A DNA stretch of 64,000 bases from Nymphaea colorata (GCF_008831285.2 NC_045138.2:19005934-19069933), one strand, 5' to 3'; positions 11,044-24,830 are shown, numbered from the stretch's first letter. Program-made: numbers and translations. Notes: generated from the letters alone by a model not told the origin.

Positions 11044-14000
11044 GTTTTATCTCTCTTTTTCAGTTACGTCATTCTATCAACATGTAAAAACTTAGATAGA
11101 TCTGCTTTCAAATTGGTGGTTTTAGAGGCAAAAATACAGAAATAAAACAACTCATCTTAGCTTTTCTTAGGGTGCTGATGGGAGTCTCAGATCTTATATA
11201 TTCAAAGTACTGCGATCTGATGCAATAGCACTTTTAGCAGAATGCTCGAGCCTCCTTTTCTGCTTGCAGTGACAAAACATCTGATATAAGAACAAATCAA
11301 GGAGGCTCTACTCCCAAATTCTCAGATCTCGAATCCGAGAAGTCTCATTTCAGATTATCATTGAGGTTATCAAGCTCCCCTTCAATGATTAACCCAGGTG
11401 TCGAATATTCTTTCTAGAATTCTCCAATCTCCTAAGCCATTGATGGCTTACAGTCCCAGCAGAGTCTAGAAATGTTCAAATAAACAACTATGGCTGTGGG
11501 TGCTAGTGCAGCACATCTCAAAAAACTTGGGTATATATATATTATTGTTTCTTAGCTTGATCTGTTATTTAAAAAAGAGAGGGAGGAAGAAAAAGCGAGG
11601 GAAAAAACTTTTGAAAATAAACAGGAGCAGCTAGCGTGCATGTCAGAACCGCATCGACATGGGTGCTGCCCCTTTTTTAAAGAGTCTGTGTGACATAGAT
11701 AAACAACTGTTTGATACTGCTCTTGGGTGTTTTCTTGCTTCCTTTCACCGTGTTGCTTCTGCCATTCCCTGGCCAAAACTTGACCCTCAGTTACTATTAT
11801 CTTCTTGGATCATATCCCATGTTCAGTATTTGCCTGGCCCAGCTTGTAGTACCATCCAGTAAGAATTTATCTGCAGAAAGTGAGATGATCTGCAGTTGGG
11901 CCAACTTGTTCTAGCCCCATCATTTACTGTCCCCATTTCAATGGCCAATTGCTGACATCCAATGAGACGCAGAACGTGCAGCGGGCCAACCCTGCTCCTG
12001 AGCCTTGTCATTGTTGAGGACAGCAGACCCACCATGCTGTGGACCCATAAGGTCCTGGCCTGCTACTTTTGGCTGTCTTCTATGGTCGACTCAGTGGATG
12101 TGACCCATGCCTCTGGGTCACTGCGCCATGATTACTCCAATGAAGGTGATTGATGCGGCAGCCATGGCCCAGAAGCTTCTTCCTGCAATGTAGAACAATG
12201 GGCCTGAGCAGCAATTGGGAGGGAAAGTATTGGGCATGAAACTATTTGATATAGAAAGTATTTCATCACAGTACCAAATTCTGCTGTCACAATTAAATGC
12301 AAAATATCTGTGAAATATTCCGTTAATGAAGGCTATTAATATATCGGGTTTCATATAGTTTTCTAATATTTAAGAGCTATGGACCTGAATATATGTCTTT
12401 GTCAGGGCCAAACAGTGTATTCTACTGAAATGGATGACTGGAATTCTGCAGTTCGGAAATTCGTATACATAGAAGGAGAAAAACAATGTTGGTTAAATGT
12501 CAAACATCTGCATTAGTTTATGTCTGAACCAGAGAAGCTTGCGATTAATTTTCTCTCTGTTTTCTTCTTGGGAAAAGGAAAAGCGTTCTGGGTACATTTG
12601 CCTGCAGGCTACAGGTGAAATGACTGTCGATCTGTAGGTGAAAAGAAAATGAGAACAATGCATAGAAACAAACAGATCATGGCGACCTTATTGCAGATCA
12701 TGTTAACTTATTGTAAAACATTTTACTGCAAAGACGCCGGCTGTCATATCCAAGTCCCCGTCCACTGCCTTTCCTAGTCCAGGGGAAAATCAAGGTGAAC
12801 TTATACCTCCTTTTCACCTTTATTAAATTTGTTTGCTTTTGCAGAAAGATAAAACTCAGTGGTGATATGAACAGCTTATTTAGAAATCAGTATAAGAAAA
12901 AATTCTTATCGAATGAGGGCTAGCAACTCATATCTTTAAGTGTACTAAGTTAAAAATATCAAGAATCAAGTTTAACGCAAGCAAATTGGATTTAATCCGC
13001 AGCCTGGCCAGTTCGATTTAATTTCCAATCTTTACAACACTAACAGGAGCGGTGCTTGGGGGTGGCAGGGGTCCACGGTCCGCCCTCAAATTTTGAAAAA
13101 AACAAAACAAAATTTACCACCTAATAGTTTGAAAATTTTTAACTTGGCTCCGGTAACAATTTTGAAAAACATTGTTTGGCTCCTATAAAAATTTGGAAAA
13201 TACTACTTGGCATCTTCAATAAAAAAATTCTGGCTCCACCTCTAAACGCTAGCCACATAAACCCGAACTTGGTGTCAATTGATGCATTGCAAAGCCGACA
13301 GTTAGATCTTAATATTAAGATCGAACATAATGTATATAGACTATGGATGTCATCAGATTGTATTTGAATCAGATATACTCTTAATTGTTTATCATTTTCA
13401 GATATTTGTATATTCAGAATCAAATTCGAATTTGAATATGAACAAAGAAAAGTAATAACTGTGTCTGAATCCAATTTTTACATTCATATCTAAATCCAAA
13501 TCTGAATTTTGAACCGAATTCAAGATATAAGAGAATTAGATATATGGTATTTGTTTAAAAATAAATCATATCTGAATTCACAGCTGAATCTGATCAAATA
13601 TTTATGCATATCTGAATCCGAATCCAAATCTAATAGGATGTTATTTCTAATCCGATTCCTTAATCGAATATTGATTTGTTTTTTTTTCATGTCCTAATTT
13701 TTCTTCAAACAGAGATATTGGCATCCCTAATATAGATACTTCAATTACTCCAAGTCAGCTGTTGAACCACGTGAAGGCCTGGGGATTGAACATGGATTTG
13801 TTTAATCGGATCCAGGTTAACGATCCGTCCACATCCCTCTGCAGCAAGACAGATCTTTGTGCTGGCTCTCACGGTTGGGTGGTCGTCCTCACAAGGGAAC
13901 ATGGCCATTAATGAATCGGTCTTCTTCTTCCTACAGGAACAACAAGTAACAACCCATGGAGCGTCTCCTCCGCAGATGCATCGGACCTTTCTTCTCATAC

Positions 14001-14349
14001 TGTTGATCCCAGGGCCTTGTCAGTAATGGTTGTCTTCTTTTAACTGTCAGTTATTTGGTTGCATTCTTTCAGATTCTTTATCTTTTCTGACGAAGACAAG
14101 ATAAGAACAAATTTACCTTACAGAACTGTCCTATTCTACGCTCCCCTTTTAAAAGTTTTTAACCGCAATGTATCTCAAAAGAAAAGTCGTCCCAGCGGCG
14201 GCTCCGGTGACCAACTCAGTAACTTCAGTACTGGGTCGTCAAGTTTGCTTGTTTCTTCTAATGTAGTAGTGACTCAAAAATTAAAAGATGACTAACTTTG
14301 CGATATCCTTTTAAATGGTTTGTTGGTGCATGACAAGTGGTTTCTATCA

Positions 14350-14447
14350 TTAGTTTTATTCTCGTGGGTGTTAATCTTCTGTATCAGAAGATAAAAACAA
14401 TTAGTTTTATTCTCGTGGGTGTTAATTTTCTGTGTAAGATAAAAACA
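14350..14447. repeat. Tandem duplication, 51-bp unit
   Basis: Copy 1 (14350-14400) and copy 2 (14401-14447) both start TTAGTTTTATTCTCGTGGGT and end AAGATAAAAACAA. The second copy has a few substitutions and a 4-bp deletion. Confidence 0.9.
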
Positions 14448-15489
14448 AGTAGATGAGCGGAAACCCTTGTATTTGGGGTTTTACTCTGCCAAAGCCAGAA
14501 ACAAAGCCTCTTAGCCTTGATGGAGACCCAGCCTCAAAAAAATTAACTCGTGAATGCATTTTAAGTGTGCATAAAGATGCAAACTTGCTGAATCTCGGTT
14601 CATTGGCAAGCCTACTTGCATATCATTATACACAAGAAAAACTTAGCTTAGCATAGTTGGTTGGACTGGCAGACCAGTGAAAGTTAGTCGTCAGTTTGAT
14701 TTTCATATGTGCTACTCCTCAAGGGCATACTGAACTTTAGTTGATAGTTTGGATAGGTACAAGGGGTAAAAACTAATGACATATAAGGTTCTAAAGAGCA
14801 ACGTAGACCAACTCCCCTCTTTCATATTTAACCAAACCACGCTGCACCAACTTCTCTTTTCTTATTTTGACCGACAACAAGTCATATTCTACTGTGGACC
14901 AAATTCCCCATCTGTGTTCCACCCAAACTAGGCCAGCTTAGCCCCGGCTTAAGCCGTAAATAACCAGCCCGAGCTGGGTTCACCTCAATCGAAGGGAGCT
15001 CGAGCTCAAGCGCGGCTCAGCTAAGCTAGTGAGCTCAGACCATGTGGTTCGAGCTAATTTCCCTAGCCGAGTCGAGCTTAGATGGATGAACCTCATTGCT
15101 CCTTGGATACCCTTTCTCCCTCTTGTGGTCGCCCATAGGTTGAGCAGAGAATGAAGCACCGAGAGACGCCATACTTCTTCTGCGTTGCATGTGGGGAATT
15201 GATGACGGGAGTCTTGGTTCTTTGTCAATACGTGCAAGAAAGGAAGACTGATTTCCAGCCTCCTTCGTCTTCGCACCGCACATCCCTTTGCCCTTTTATG
15301 CCAAGGAGCAAAAGGGGAAGTAGGAAGCGCCATCATCTGCCTGTCACTCTTTTTTCATTCAAAGCCAAAATCATGTCACATGGGCAGGCCCCATCCGGGG
15401 AATCGGTGGCCTCGTCTCCTCTCAAATCTCTGCTTTCTTTCCCGCCCCTCTTGTTCTTACTCTTTTCATTAACAGTTTTTATCCCATCA

Positions 15490-15633
<144 letters not shown>

Positions 15634-16290
15634 TAAAATATGACCTAAGAGTAGTTCAGTGAGGAACATATATTAGGTTAGTCTTTTTTCTTTACTTTTA
15701 AGAATGTTTTCCTAATACTTGAAAGAAACGCCTCTTGTCTCATTAAAATTTTGGTAGTGGAAAATCTTTTTTTTTTTACAAAAGTACTTTGAACTAAAAC
15801 ATAATTTATATTAAATTAGTATTTATAAATACATTAAGAAGTTCACATTTTGAATACTTTTTAACACAATTTTAAGAGGTCTTGTTTTTATCTGTTGCTC
15901 AAATGGTCTCCTATTTACCAATCTCTCTCACTATATATATGTTGTGTAAGCAATAGAAACATGATCTCTTAAATTCATATTAGAAAGTGTTTTAAAGAGA
16001 ATGTGAAACTTCTCATGCGTTTATAAACAATAATTTAATATAAATCATTTAGTTCAATTCATGTTTGTAAAAAAAATTGATCTTTCTATTATAAAAATTT
16101 TTGCTGTTATAAGAACAGATCATTTTTTTATTATTAAAAAAACATTATTAAAAGAGAATGACTAACTTAACAACTGTTTTTCGTCAAATCATTCTTAACA
16201 TCATATCTATAAGGTTAGATTACAAAAATTATTTGAATAATTAATTTTAGTGAGTTTGGATTTTTGTTTTTTATCCACAGGCTTGGTATA

Positions 16291-16404
<114 letters not shown>

Positions 16405-17390
16405 ATTCACGTGTAGGGTACATGTGATACCGTTTAATATGGGAGCCACTCATTTAGAATTCAGTGTTGGATCATGGAGGGATGACGACGAGTAACGGAA
16501 AGAAGAGTCCCCATGTGAGAAATCATTGACGTGTTTGGTGGATGGATATGGTCTACTAACTAGCAAATAGAATAATGAAAGCTTTTGCGTGCACCTTGAT
16601 CCCTTTTGTTTTTCTATCTTAGGGTAGGTAAGTCAACCGATCATTAGGGCCATGAAGGGTTCATAGGTTTGAACCCAGTACAGGGACGTAGGCCTAACAG
16701 CTGGGCTCGGCCCTTGCTGAGCTGCAGGGGGCATCCTTTTTCCACGGCGCGACTTAGCTTTACGTGATTGACTCGAGTTGGAGAGGGACCCATTCCAGGT
16801 TGGTTTGAGCAATTTTCTGCGCCTTGACCCACCTGCCTGAGTTAGTACAGCTCATATGCTCAACTAGCTTGTTATGTTATTATATTAGGTTGTCGTTATG
16901 GCAGGTTGATCCAGTCTGTTTGCTTTGGTTGGAAATGTCCAAAAGTAAACAACTAGACATGTATAATCAAGAAAAATGGTGCGACACTTGTCCAACTTTG
17001 GAGTGGCCTATACTCGAAGATCCCGGGATGATGTGGGAGGCCGCACAGCCGGTAGGTCGGCACAGACTGCAGTTCAAATCCCATGGGCATTCTCCAGTGG
17101 CGGAGCAACATGTGGGCTGGTGTGGGCATTTGTCCACACAGTCCCACAAAATTTCTTAAATTAGATATCAACACCGTCAAATATTTATTCATTTACACAT
17201 ATTGGTGCCCCTTAAAATCTAAAATTCTTTACTCAGTGCCCGTCATTCCGTCAATCTAAATTTTTTTGCTCTACCACTTGTATCAAATATTGCCGCAAGT
17301 TGGAACAAAGTGTGTGTGTGTGTGTGTGCATTATATATGCTCTCCAAGAATTCTACCACTGCTTTCAAACAGTGTTTCAGTAATCTTAGA

Positions 17391-17520
17391 GGCCGTTTGA
17401 CAGCGGTAATCCATTGTTACATTCTCATAAATCTGTCTCAAAAAATTAAGGAGATACATAAAAAACTATAACAAATGTTTTCGTGAATCTGCTTTACATG
17501 TTATTGTTGTCAAACAGCCA
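17391..17520. mobile_element. Short MITE-like inverted-repeat element
   Basis: The left end GGCCGTTTGACAGC matches the reverse complement of the right end (GGCTGTTTGACAAC) at 12 of 14 positions. The 130-bp interior is AT-rich and non-coding. No clean target duplication is visible, so the family is unassigned. Confidence 0.55.
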
Positions 17521-19825
17521 TTCATGGATAATTGACATTTATTTACAATGTCACTGCTTTCTGCTGAACATGATGACAACCTTCTCTCTTTTGGCAAAGT
17601 TTGGATACTATTTATTGAGACCAGACCCATAACTTTTGCCTGAGATTAAGGCTTACCACTTTATTCATTTTGGCACCAGGTTGATCTGTGCTTTCTCTTG
17701 AAATGTGTGAACAACATGCCAGGAGTTCAACTAACAAAACAGTAGCGGAGCCAGGAATTTGTGTTTGATGAGCACTAATACAAGAAATTTTAGATTTACA
17801 GGGCACCAACATGTAATAAACTAAACCATGTGGAGGATTAACCATTAATGTGAATACAGGAATTTATGTGGCTGCCCATGCCTAGCTCTATGTGGATCAT
17901 GCACATCTAAGTCCAGCAGATCTAGCTGATCCACTTGTCGACATGAAGCGAGCGCCACGTCTGCTGTTGGCCGGTTACCTCGAAGCGGCCGAAGCCCCTC
18001 TCTCTTTCTCCCTGGCCAGTGAGAAGAACACAACCACTTGAGATGCTTGCTTTGTGGTAGACAAGGATTTGATCTGGAAATGCATGAGAGGGATAGGGGG
18101 TGACTGATCAAAGAAAAGGAGATCTTAGACTGAGCACACCACAAGAAATAAAGTGAGGATTATGGGGACAGGAAAAGGGTTTATGCAGACTATGTGGGTC
18201 CAAGAGCAATTTAAGATTAGAATTAGCCTCTTAAAGTACTTGGAAGCGCGAAAACTATGTGTTTCTTTCACATTCATGAAGCCATCAGAAGATGACATTT
18301 CAATAATGGAATTGGAAGTTTTGTCTCCATGAGATGAAAATGAACTATCTTCATCTTGAACTTGAACTTCTCTTTTCATGTTAAAACTTTGTACTTTCTC
18401 TTGGAATTCAGTTTTTGTGTTGTAAACCCTAACTGAGTAGTAAATATTCTGTACAGTGAAGGCCTAGAGTTCATTTTAAGTGAAGAGACGTCTCTAGCTA
18501 CAGTTTTATGTTTGGCACCTGAACTCACTTGTGCTTCTCAAACAGCTTCCTGGTCCACCCGTCCAGTCACAGTCAGTCTTTGAATGATGGTTTCTCCAGT
18601 ATTGTTCTGAGCAATGTTGGTTCTCCAAGTCGTATCGGAATTGAACGATCCGCTGGATCCACAATACATATGGGCCTGTATCGGCCTACGATTGGCTTTG
18701 TATCAGCTGAGATCTGAGGCTCGGCTTTTGCTTCTCTTTGCCTATATGGTGCGTATCGGTAGATGGAACGATACGCACTCTTTCACATCCGGTTCTCCAT
18801 CTTGTAACAGGGACCACAAAGATGAAATCCACTAAGTTTTTCTCATGACCAATGTTGTGAAAAACAGTTTGCTAATCGAATCCGTAACTACTGATTCCAG
18901 GAATCAGCTGATCCTGCAATTCAACTGAATCGGTTGTGAATCGATAAAAGGAAAGATATATAAAATAATTGAAATTTTTTGAAAATTATAAAGACAATTA
19001 GAATTGCCACCAATTCGAATTCGAATGGGCCGACCCTGATGAAATTGCCGCTAAACTTTATTTTATAACCGATAAGAAGATCTGCTTCTCGCAGTACAGA
19101 TCCGCAACTGAACAGAGATCCTATAACGACCCAATCTCAGCATCTAAGCATGCAAATCCGCCTTCTCATGTTGCATGTTGATCCGTTCAAATTGTCAGAA
19201 TGGTCTGAGTTGAAACGTCTTCTTCGGATATCTTGTACAGATTTTGAGTGCACATTGTTTGCAGATTGTGAGTGGGAAAAAAAGTGATCTACTGCTATTG
19301 TACTACCGTAAAAAACGGAAGATAGATGAGAAAACCGAAGTTATTAGATAGATTTTCTTCTCAATCATAGAGTTTCGGGGTCCATCTTGGGTACGTCCCA
19401 AACCCCAGAAATATGTCCTCCCAATCATGTAAAAGTTAATGGTTTCAGAGATTCTGTGGGTGCTTCCGTTTTGTAGTTTCCCACAAGAAAGAATGATGTA
19501 TTTATTCTTCCGCAGAGGACCTGTATAATTCCGTGTAAGTTGCTGTAATTTGGGGATTGATGATGACAGTGGTCAGTGCTGTTGTTAACGAAGTGAGAAC
19601 TATTAACAAAGGGAAGGAATTTCAATGGTTAAAAAGAAAAAGGAAGGAAAGAAAAGTCATAAAAGTGGAGATGACATAAGATTTGGACCCATCCGGGAAT
19701 CTCATTCCCAGGGCCAGCAGTTTTAAATGCAAGAAAAGGCCACCTATGAGGCTCCCCGACATCTTTGCCTCAATTTCTAATCCTCTGTGGCGCAGAATAA
19801 GGAGGAAATTAAGGCCTAGATCCTC

Positions 19826-19833
19826 TATTTATA
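19826..19833 (+). promoter_or_regulatory. TATA box of the DUF1677 gene
   Basis: TATTTATA lies in TCCTCTATTTATAAG, followed about 30 bp later by pyrimidine-rich sequence typical of a plant start site and leader. The (CT)n tract at 19883-19933 would then lie in the 5' leader. This is inferred from position only. Confidence 0.55.
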
Positions 19834-19878
19834 AGTTTCCATCACTCTCTTTCTCTCTTCCCCTCTCCCCCTCCTCCT

Positions 19879-19882
<4 letters not shown>

Positions 19883-19933
<51 letters not shown>
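19883..19933 (+). repeat. (CT)n tract in the leader of the DUF1677 gene
   Basis: About 50 bp of CT repeat just downstream of the putative TATA box. CT-rich leaders are common in plant genes. Similar but shorter CT tracts sit in the leaders of the membrane-protein gene at 42230 and, as minus-strand CTCTCT, of the PNRC gene near 34860. Confidence 0.8.
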
Positions 19934-19939
<6 letters not shown>

Positions 19940-19987
19940 CTTCGCTATCTCAGAGCAACCATCTGTCAGACAGGACCATTGAAACAA

Positions 19988-20666
19988 GTGAGTTTCTCAA
20001 AAACCTTGCTGAAACTCTCTTTCTTTTTCTATCATGGAAGGCTGCACAGGGTACAGAAGCTTATTCTGCAGTCCTGCCAATCTTTTTCTTGTTCTTTTTA
20101 TGGATATCTTCCAACTTTGTTTGCTCTCTGCACTCTGGACCTGCAGAGATGGAATCTCTCTGCCATCAATGCAAACGTTTTCCAAAGCAAACGTCCAATA
20201 AACAAAATCGAGAGCATGTTTTTCTTTTTATCCTTTTAATTCCTGCTCTTGTTTTTGTTGGTTTTTCTAGGGAGAAGATACCCATGTCAGATGTGAATCC
20301 CAAAATTTCCTGAACCATTGGTTCCCTTAAATCAAGAAGAATCCATCTGATTTTACAAGTGTGAAGAAAAACCCTAAATCTGATGCTTGTCTGTACCATT
20401 AGCTGGCCGACATTTACAACTGGTTTGACAGAATAGGCTGGTAGATACTTTACTGATTTTAGTTAGATCCTGTAGTTCATGACCGAGATGCCTCACCAGA
20501 TTCTAGGTCTTATTTCAGTTTCTCTTCTGTTTCTGGTGCGCTCTCCGATATGTAGATCCAAGACGACAGAAATGGCTTCCGCCATTTGTAGCATGAACAT
20601 CTTTACACTTTTTGATCTGTCGGTTCATCGTTTGAAAGCATCTTATAGATGTCAATCTTTGGTTAG
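19988..20666 (+). other. Predicted intron in the 5' leader of the DUF1677 gene
   Basis: The donor ACAA/GTGAGT at 19988 and the acceptor CTTTGGTTAG ending at 20666 enclose about 679 bp. The interior has many ATGs and stops. After removal the leader contains no upstream ATG, and the DUF1677 start codon lies 9 nt after the junction. Transcript data would be needed to confirm it. Confidence 0.5.
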
Positions 20667-20674
20667 GACCCCAA

Positions 20675-21064
20675 ATGGAGATCGAATCAGTGAAGTGTGA
20701 ATGCTGTGGACTCAAGGAAGACTGCACCCAGGACTACATAGTGGAGGTGAAATCAAAATTCAGTGGAAAATGGCTATGCGGGCTGTGTTCAGAAGCTGTC
20801 AGAGATGAAATCATCAGAGGCAAGTTCGCGTATGGGATTGATGAAGCAATCAAGGCACAAATAGCCTTCTGCCGGAAATTCAAGTCCAATCCGGCCGTCA
20901 AGGTCGCCGACGGCATGCGTCAAATGCTGAGAAGAAGATCAGGGGAGTCTTCTTCAGCCAAGAAGCTGCTGAGGTCTGCCACCGCTCCCCAAATGGGCCA
21001 GGACAGGCTTTCAACCTCTGCTGCGCTCTCAAGCACGAGCTTCCTCTCTAGCTATGCTAGTTGA
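20675..21064 (+). CDS. DUF1677 family protein (129 aa)
   Basis: Intact single-exon frame. The N-terminus has a Cys cluster (C8, C10, C11, C17) and a second pair in WLCGLC (C35, C38). This pattern fits a small metal-binding fold, although that role is an inference. The conserved family blocks follow: SEAVRDEI (39-46), AFCRKFKSNPAVKVADGM (64-81) and MLRRRSGE (84-91), then a Ser-rich tail with basic patches. The layout and length match plant DUF1677 proteins, whose molecular function is not established as far as I know. The start at 20675 places MEIESVKCECCG at the N-terminus, as in relatives. A leader intron and a CT-rich leader lie upstream. There is no signal peptide or membrane segment. Confidence 0.93.
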   Translation: MEIESVKCECCGLKEDCTQDYIVEVKSKFSGKWLCGLCSEAVRDEIIRGKFAYGIDEAIKAQIAFCRKFKSNPAVKVADGMRQMLRRRSGESSSAKKLLRSATAPQMGQDRLSTSAALSSTSFLSSYAS

Positions 21065-21450
21065 TGAAGATGATGATGTTGGTGTCCTCTGTTTCTCTTG
21101 CCTCTGCTTTTCTCGGATCTCCATTGATCAGATGTTGTATATATAAATCTTCAATTTGATTGAGTTTCAGCTAGTCTTGCTTCTCCAACTTCTCTTCCTC
21201 CTTCTCTTTCTTTTGTTTGCAATTGGTCTGTTTGCTGCTTAGTCTAGTATTTTCAATGTCAATGAGGAGAAAAAACGGATGTTTTCCAAATTTAGTGAAT
21301 GATTGAAACCAAACCTTAATTCATTTGTTCATTTCAAAGCCAGCGTAACCTCAGGAATTCTGCTTTGAATGGTTAACTGAACAGAGCTTCAACAGAGACG
21401 GAATTTATTTGAGTAAACGAGTTTAAATTGACTGAAGAAGACGGCATCTC

Positions 21451-21536
21451 TTAAAATTCATGCTTGATTAAGCTCAATCTAAAATATTTTCATTTAAAAT
21501 TCATGCTTGATTAAGCTCAATCTAAAATATTTTCAT
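21451..21536. repeat. Perfect tandem duplication, 43-bp unit
   Basis: 21451-21493 and 21494-21536 are identical; each begins TTAAAATTCATGCTTGATTA and ends AATATTTTCAT. Perfect identity points to a recent event. Confidence 0.95.
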
Positions 21537-22095
21537 ATGTTACAAACTTTGCTTAAGCATAGAAAACGAGCAGCGTTCTTAACAAAAGTTGCACGCACGA
21601 CACTGAGGACAAGACCCCGAGACACCGATACAGGCCATGTACCTTGTAAGTATAAAGAATTGGATGAACAGCTCTCTACCATAGGTCTCTCCACTTGATC
21701 ATAGAGAACAGAAACAAAAAGCATACTAAGATAAATGCTTTTCATGTTACACTTATAATTGACCAAATTACAGCGTTAAAGACATCCAAAGCGTTCACCA
21801 AAACCATGCTCCTCACTGATCATTGCAGCCGAAAAGGCACCTTACCTCTGTTCTTCTTGTCGACTGGCAGTGTAAAACTGAATGAGTTTCTCATTGAATG
21901 ATGCGCTTGGGGCCTGTTATAGACGGTCTCTCATTCGCATATTGTTGCATTTTATATCTTCTAGACCAAGTGTTGTTTCATCCACTCTGAATATAAACGA
22001 GCTCATGAAATGTGATTAAATCCACTGTTCAGTACCTGTGCACATCAGTTAGTATCCGCTGATGTGCATAGATTGGGGGCCATTTCGAAACAGTA

Positions 22096-22175
22096 AACAT
22101 TATGTTATTGTCTAATGTATTTAAAACAAAAATTGAACATTATGTTATTGTCTAATGTATTTAAAACAAAAATTG
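22096..22175. repeat. Perfect tandem duplication, 40-bp unit
   Basis: 22096-22135 and 22136-22175 are identical; each begins AACATTATGTTATTGTC and ends ACAAAAATTG. Confidence 0.95.
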
Positions 22176-22522
22176 ATTAGATTCATTAGACATTTAAAAA
22201 AACATTCCATGAACATGCTCTACTTCTCTCGGAGCAGATGCAGTAAATAGTAACATACTATTACTCTTCCCAAAGAGCCCATTCGATCGATGCTCATATG
22301 GGCTCCCTTAAGAACAGGAAAGTGCCGGGCCGGGCTTAACAAAATGAAAAAATTGTGACCCTATGATTGTGTATGATGTCTATGTACAAAGTACTGCCTA
22401 ATCGCATTATTTCCTTTATGAATGTGCCTGACCTTGGCATCATTTGCATTTGCAAAGTTTTCTTAATTTTCTTCATTATTCAGTGCATCGAAAACTTAAG
22501 AATATGACACTAAGCATCCACA

Positions 22523-22529
<7 letters not shown>

Positions 22530-22554
<25 letters not shown>
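22530..22554. repeat. (CT)n microsatellite
   Basis: About 24 bp of TC repeat between unique sequences. Confidence 0.9.
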
Positions 22555-24830
22555 CACCCCCAACCCACCAATATTCTATTTGTTGATGGGGATTGCCAAA
22601 AATGCTATTAAAAAACCAGCATCTACTAACCAGACTCATATTAACACTAATGAATCAGATTCTATCAAAACTCTAAAGTTAAGTATGTTTATGTAAGAAA
22701 ATGACGTTTTTGAAAGTCCTTATCGCACATCCTCCATCCTCTCTCTCATGTTCATGTTCGGATGCCAATAACGCCTAATGAGCATCCAACTCTTGTCCTT
22801 GTTCAAGTTAAAGTCCTCGAGCCCAATTTTTCCAACACAAGTGGACGTTCTTTTATTGGCCTTGCTGCGAATCTCTCCCCGCATGAACTAAGTGCCATTC
22901 CCCACGTAATATCAACTTTATAAAAAGCTTTTGAAGTGCTTTAACTTTTCATTTCATTAGGTAGAGATCAAGGCCCCACAAATTAGTGAGCAGCATAATG
23001 ATCCGATTCCTACCCAAGATATAGCTCCCCATAACATCCGCTCTTTTCTTGTTTCCCCTTTTCTTTGCTCCTCCTTTTGATCACTGTGATTGCAATTAGT
23101 GGCAAACAAACACCTGTTAGTCCACCTATTATGAGTAACCATCTAATCAATTGACTTTGGATTTTGGTACTCTGTTTCACTCCTTTTGATAAGGCAAAGT
23201 TTCTTTTTTCTTGTTTTTAAACGAGGAACCTTCCAGGAACCAGACCACTTGCATTACACATCTTATATAACAACAATCAGTGCTGTCAGTATTGGATTCC
23301 ACTTTTTATCAGAACTCTTAAGTAAAGTTTATGAAAGTTTGATTATAAGATTACTTTATCGATACATATGGCCCTAGTACGGGGTTGTATTGACAAGATT
23401 AATTAATATACGTATTATATATAGTCTCAAAATCAAACAATGTATGAACGGACTAAGGATGTCAATGGGGAATTCAATCGGATGTACCGTTTACCATATT
23501 TGATTTATCATATGTTCATGTGTTTGGATTTGATTTTGCGTTTGAATTTGAATGAAAGTTTATACCATATCCAAATCAGAATTTTTAAGGCCACAATTCA
23601 AACCCAACGTAAATCTAACTTTTTATTTTTTTCTCTCATGTTTAAGTAAACAACCGAATTTGAACAACATTATGATATACGTATATATGTCCGCAAGCAC
23701 ATTGTGATATGTTGGGAACCGAATAGAAAACTGAATCTGAATTTGGTTTTGATCGGATATTTATTTAAAACTGAATCCAAATCGTTTACATCGGAATCTT
23801 ATCCAACCTCTGAATGATCAAATGTCAACTTTTTCCTATCAGGCTTTTCTACAGCAATTAGGTCCTATATCCAATACAAGTCCTATCAATCAACATCTTA
23901 ATTAGATGTAATGCATACTAGCCGATACACGTTCGATATGCCCCCGTATTAACATCACTACCGATAAGAACAGCACGACGAGAAGCTCAAAATGCAAAAA
24001 AAAAATCATGTTCATTAGAGGTGGTTTTTCATAAGCAAGCTGGGGTCTTTCCCATGAGGATGAAATAAATGCTGGTCTCACTAGGACCCGAGGGAGATGT
24101 ATAAATTAATGTGTTATAAGGACTGATTTCATAGGAAAATGGTGTCACATCCCCTCTGGGACCAGCTTTCACATGAAAGCTGGGTCCCTTGAGCTTTCTC
24201 ATCATGTATTTTCCCATTATGTTATTTTGGGAACACATGGTGGTTGGGGGTTTGTCCGCTCATGATTTTTCTTTTATTAAGAGATTGGTTGGCAAGCTGA
24301 CCCAGATAGAAAGCACAACAGAATTCAAAAACTCGATCCGTATTAGATGTCAAGTCCACGGATCAACTGATTCAGAGTTTAAACAGAAGTTTTTGGTTCG
24401 TATTTGTTGTTTTTTTTTTTTTTTTCTGGTGCATCTCTCAGTAGTATGCTCAAAATGTGAAGATCCACGAACTTATATCCATGTTTACGTGATTGGATCT
24501 GGGTATACCAAATTGCATGAATGCGGATCCTGATTTACGGTTCATTATGCTATCGATAATATTATTAGGATCCAGACAAAAGAAAATAACAGAATATGGT
24601 CGGAAACATTATTTTAAACAGGAATCTAAATTCGATTGTACTTGTCCTCCGCACTGTTTGATTTGTGGACACAACTTGTGTACATGAAAAATAAAGCTAT
24701 ATATTATCGCGCTAGATCAGCCTGAATCTGCCGATACAAATAAAAATAAAGCTATATATTACGCGCTTTACTTAATTCCTTTGCATGGTGCCGCTCAAGG
24801 TCATCGCCCATCTCTTTTAGTATTATGACA

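Noticed and set aside
13741..13998. Cys-rich 85-codon minus-strand ORF (CICGG, CCSCRKK)
   Set aside because: The Cys spacing fits no zinc-finger class I can name, and I found no neighbouring exons or leader.
17040..17095. tRNA gene suggested by GTTCAAATCCC
   Set aside because: No foldable acceptor stem or proper A box at the right distance. At most it is a SINE-like fragment.
20479..20700. 73-codon ORF overlapping the DUF1677 start, considered as a uORF
   Set aside because: It lies inside the predicted leader intron, so it is probably absent from the spliced mRNA. It would matter only if the intron is retained.
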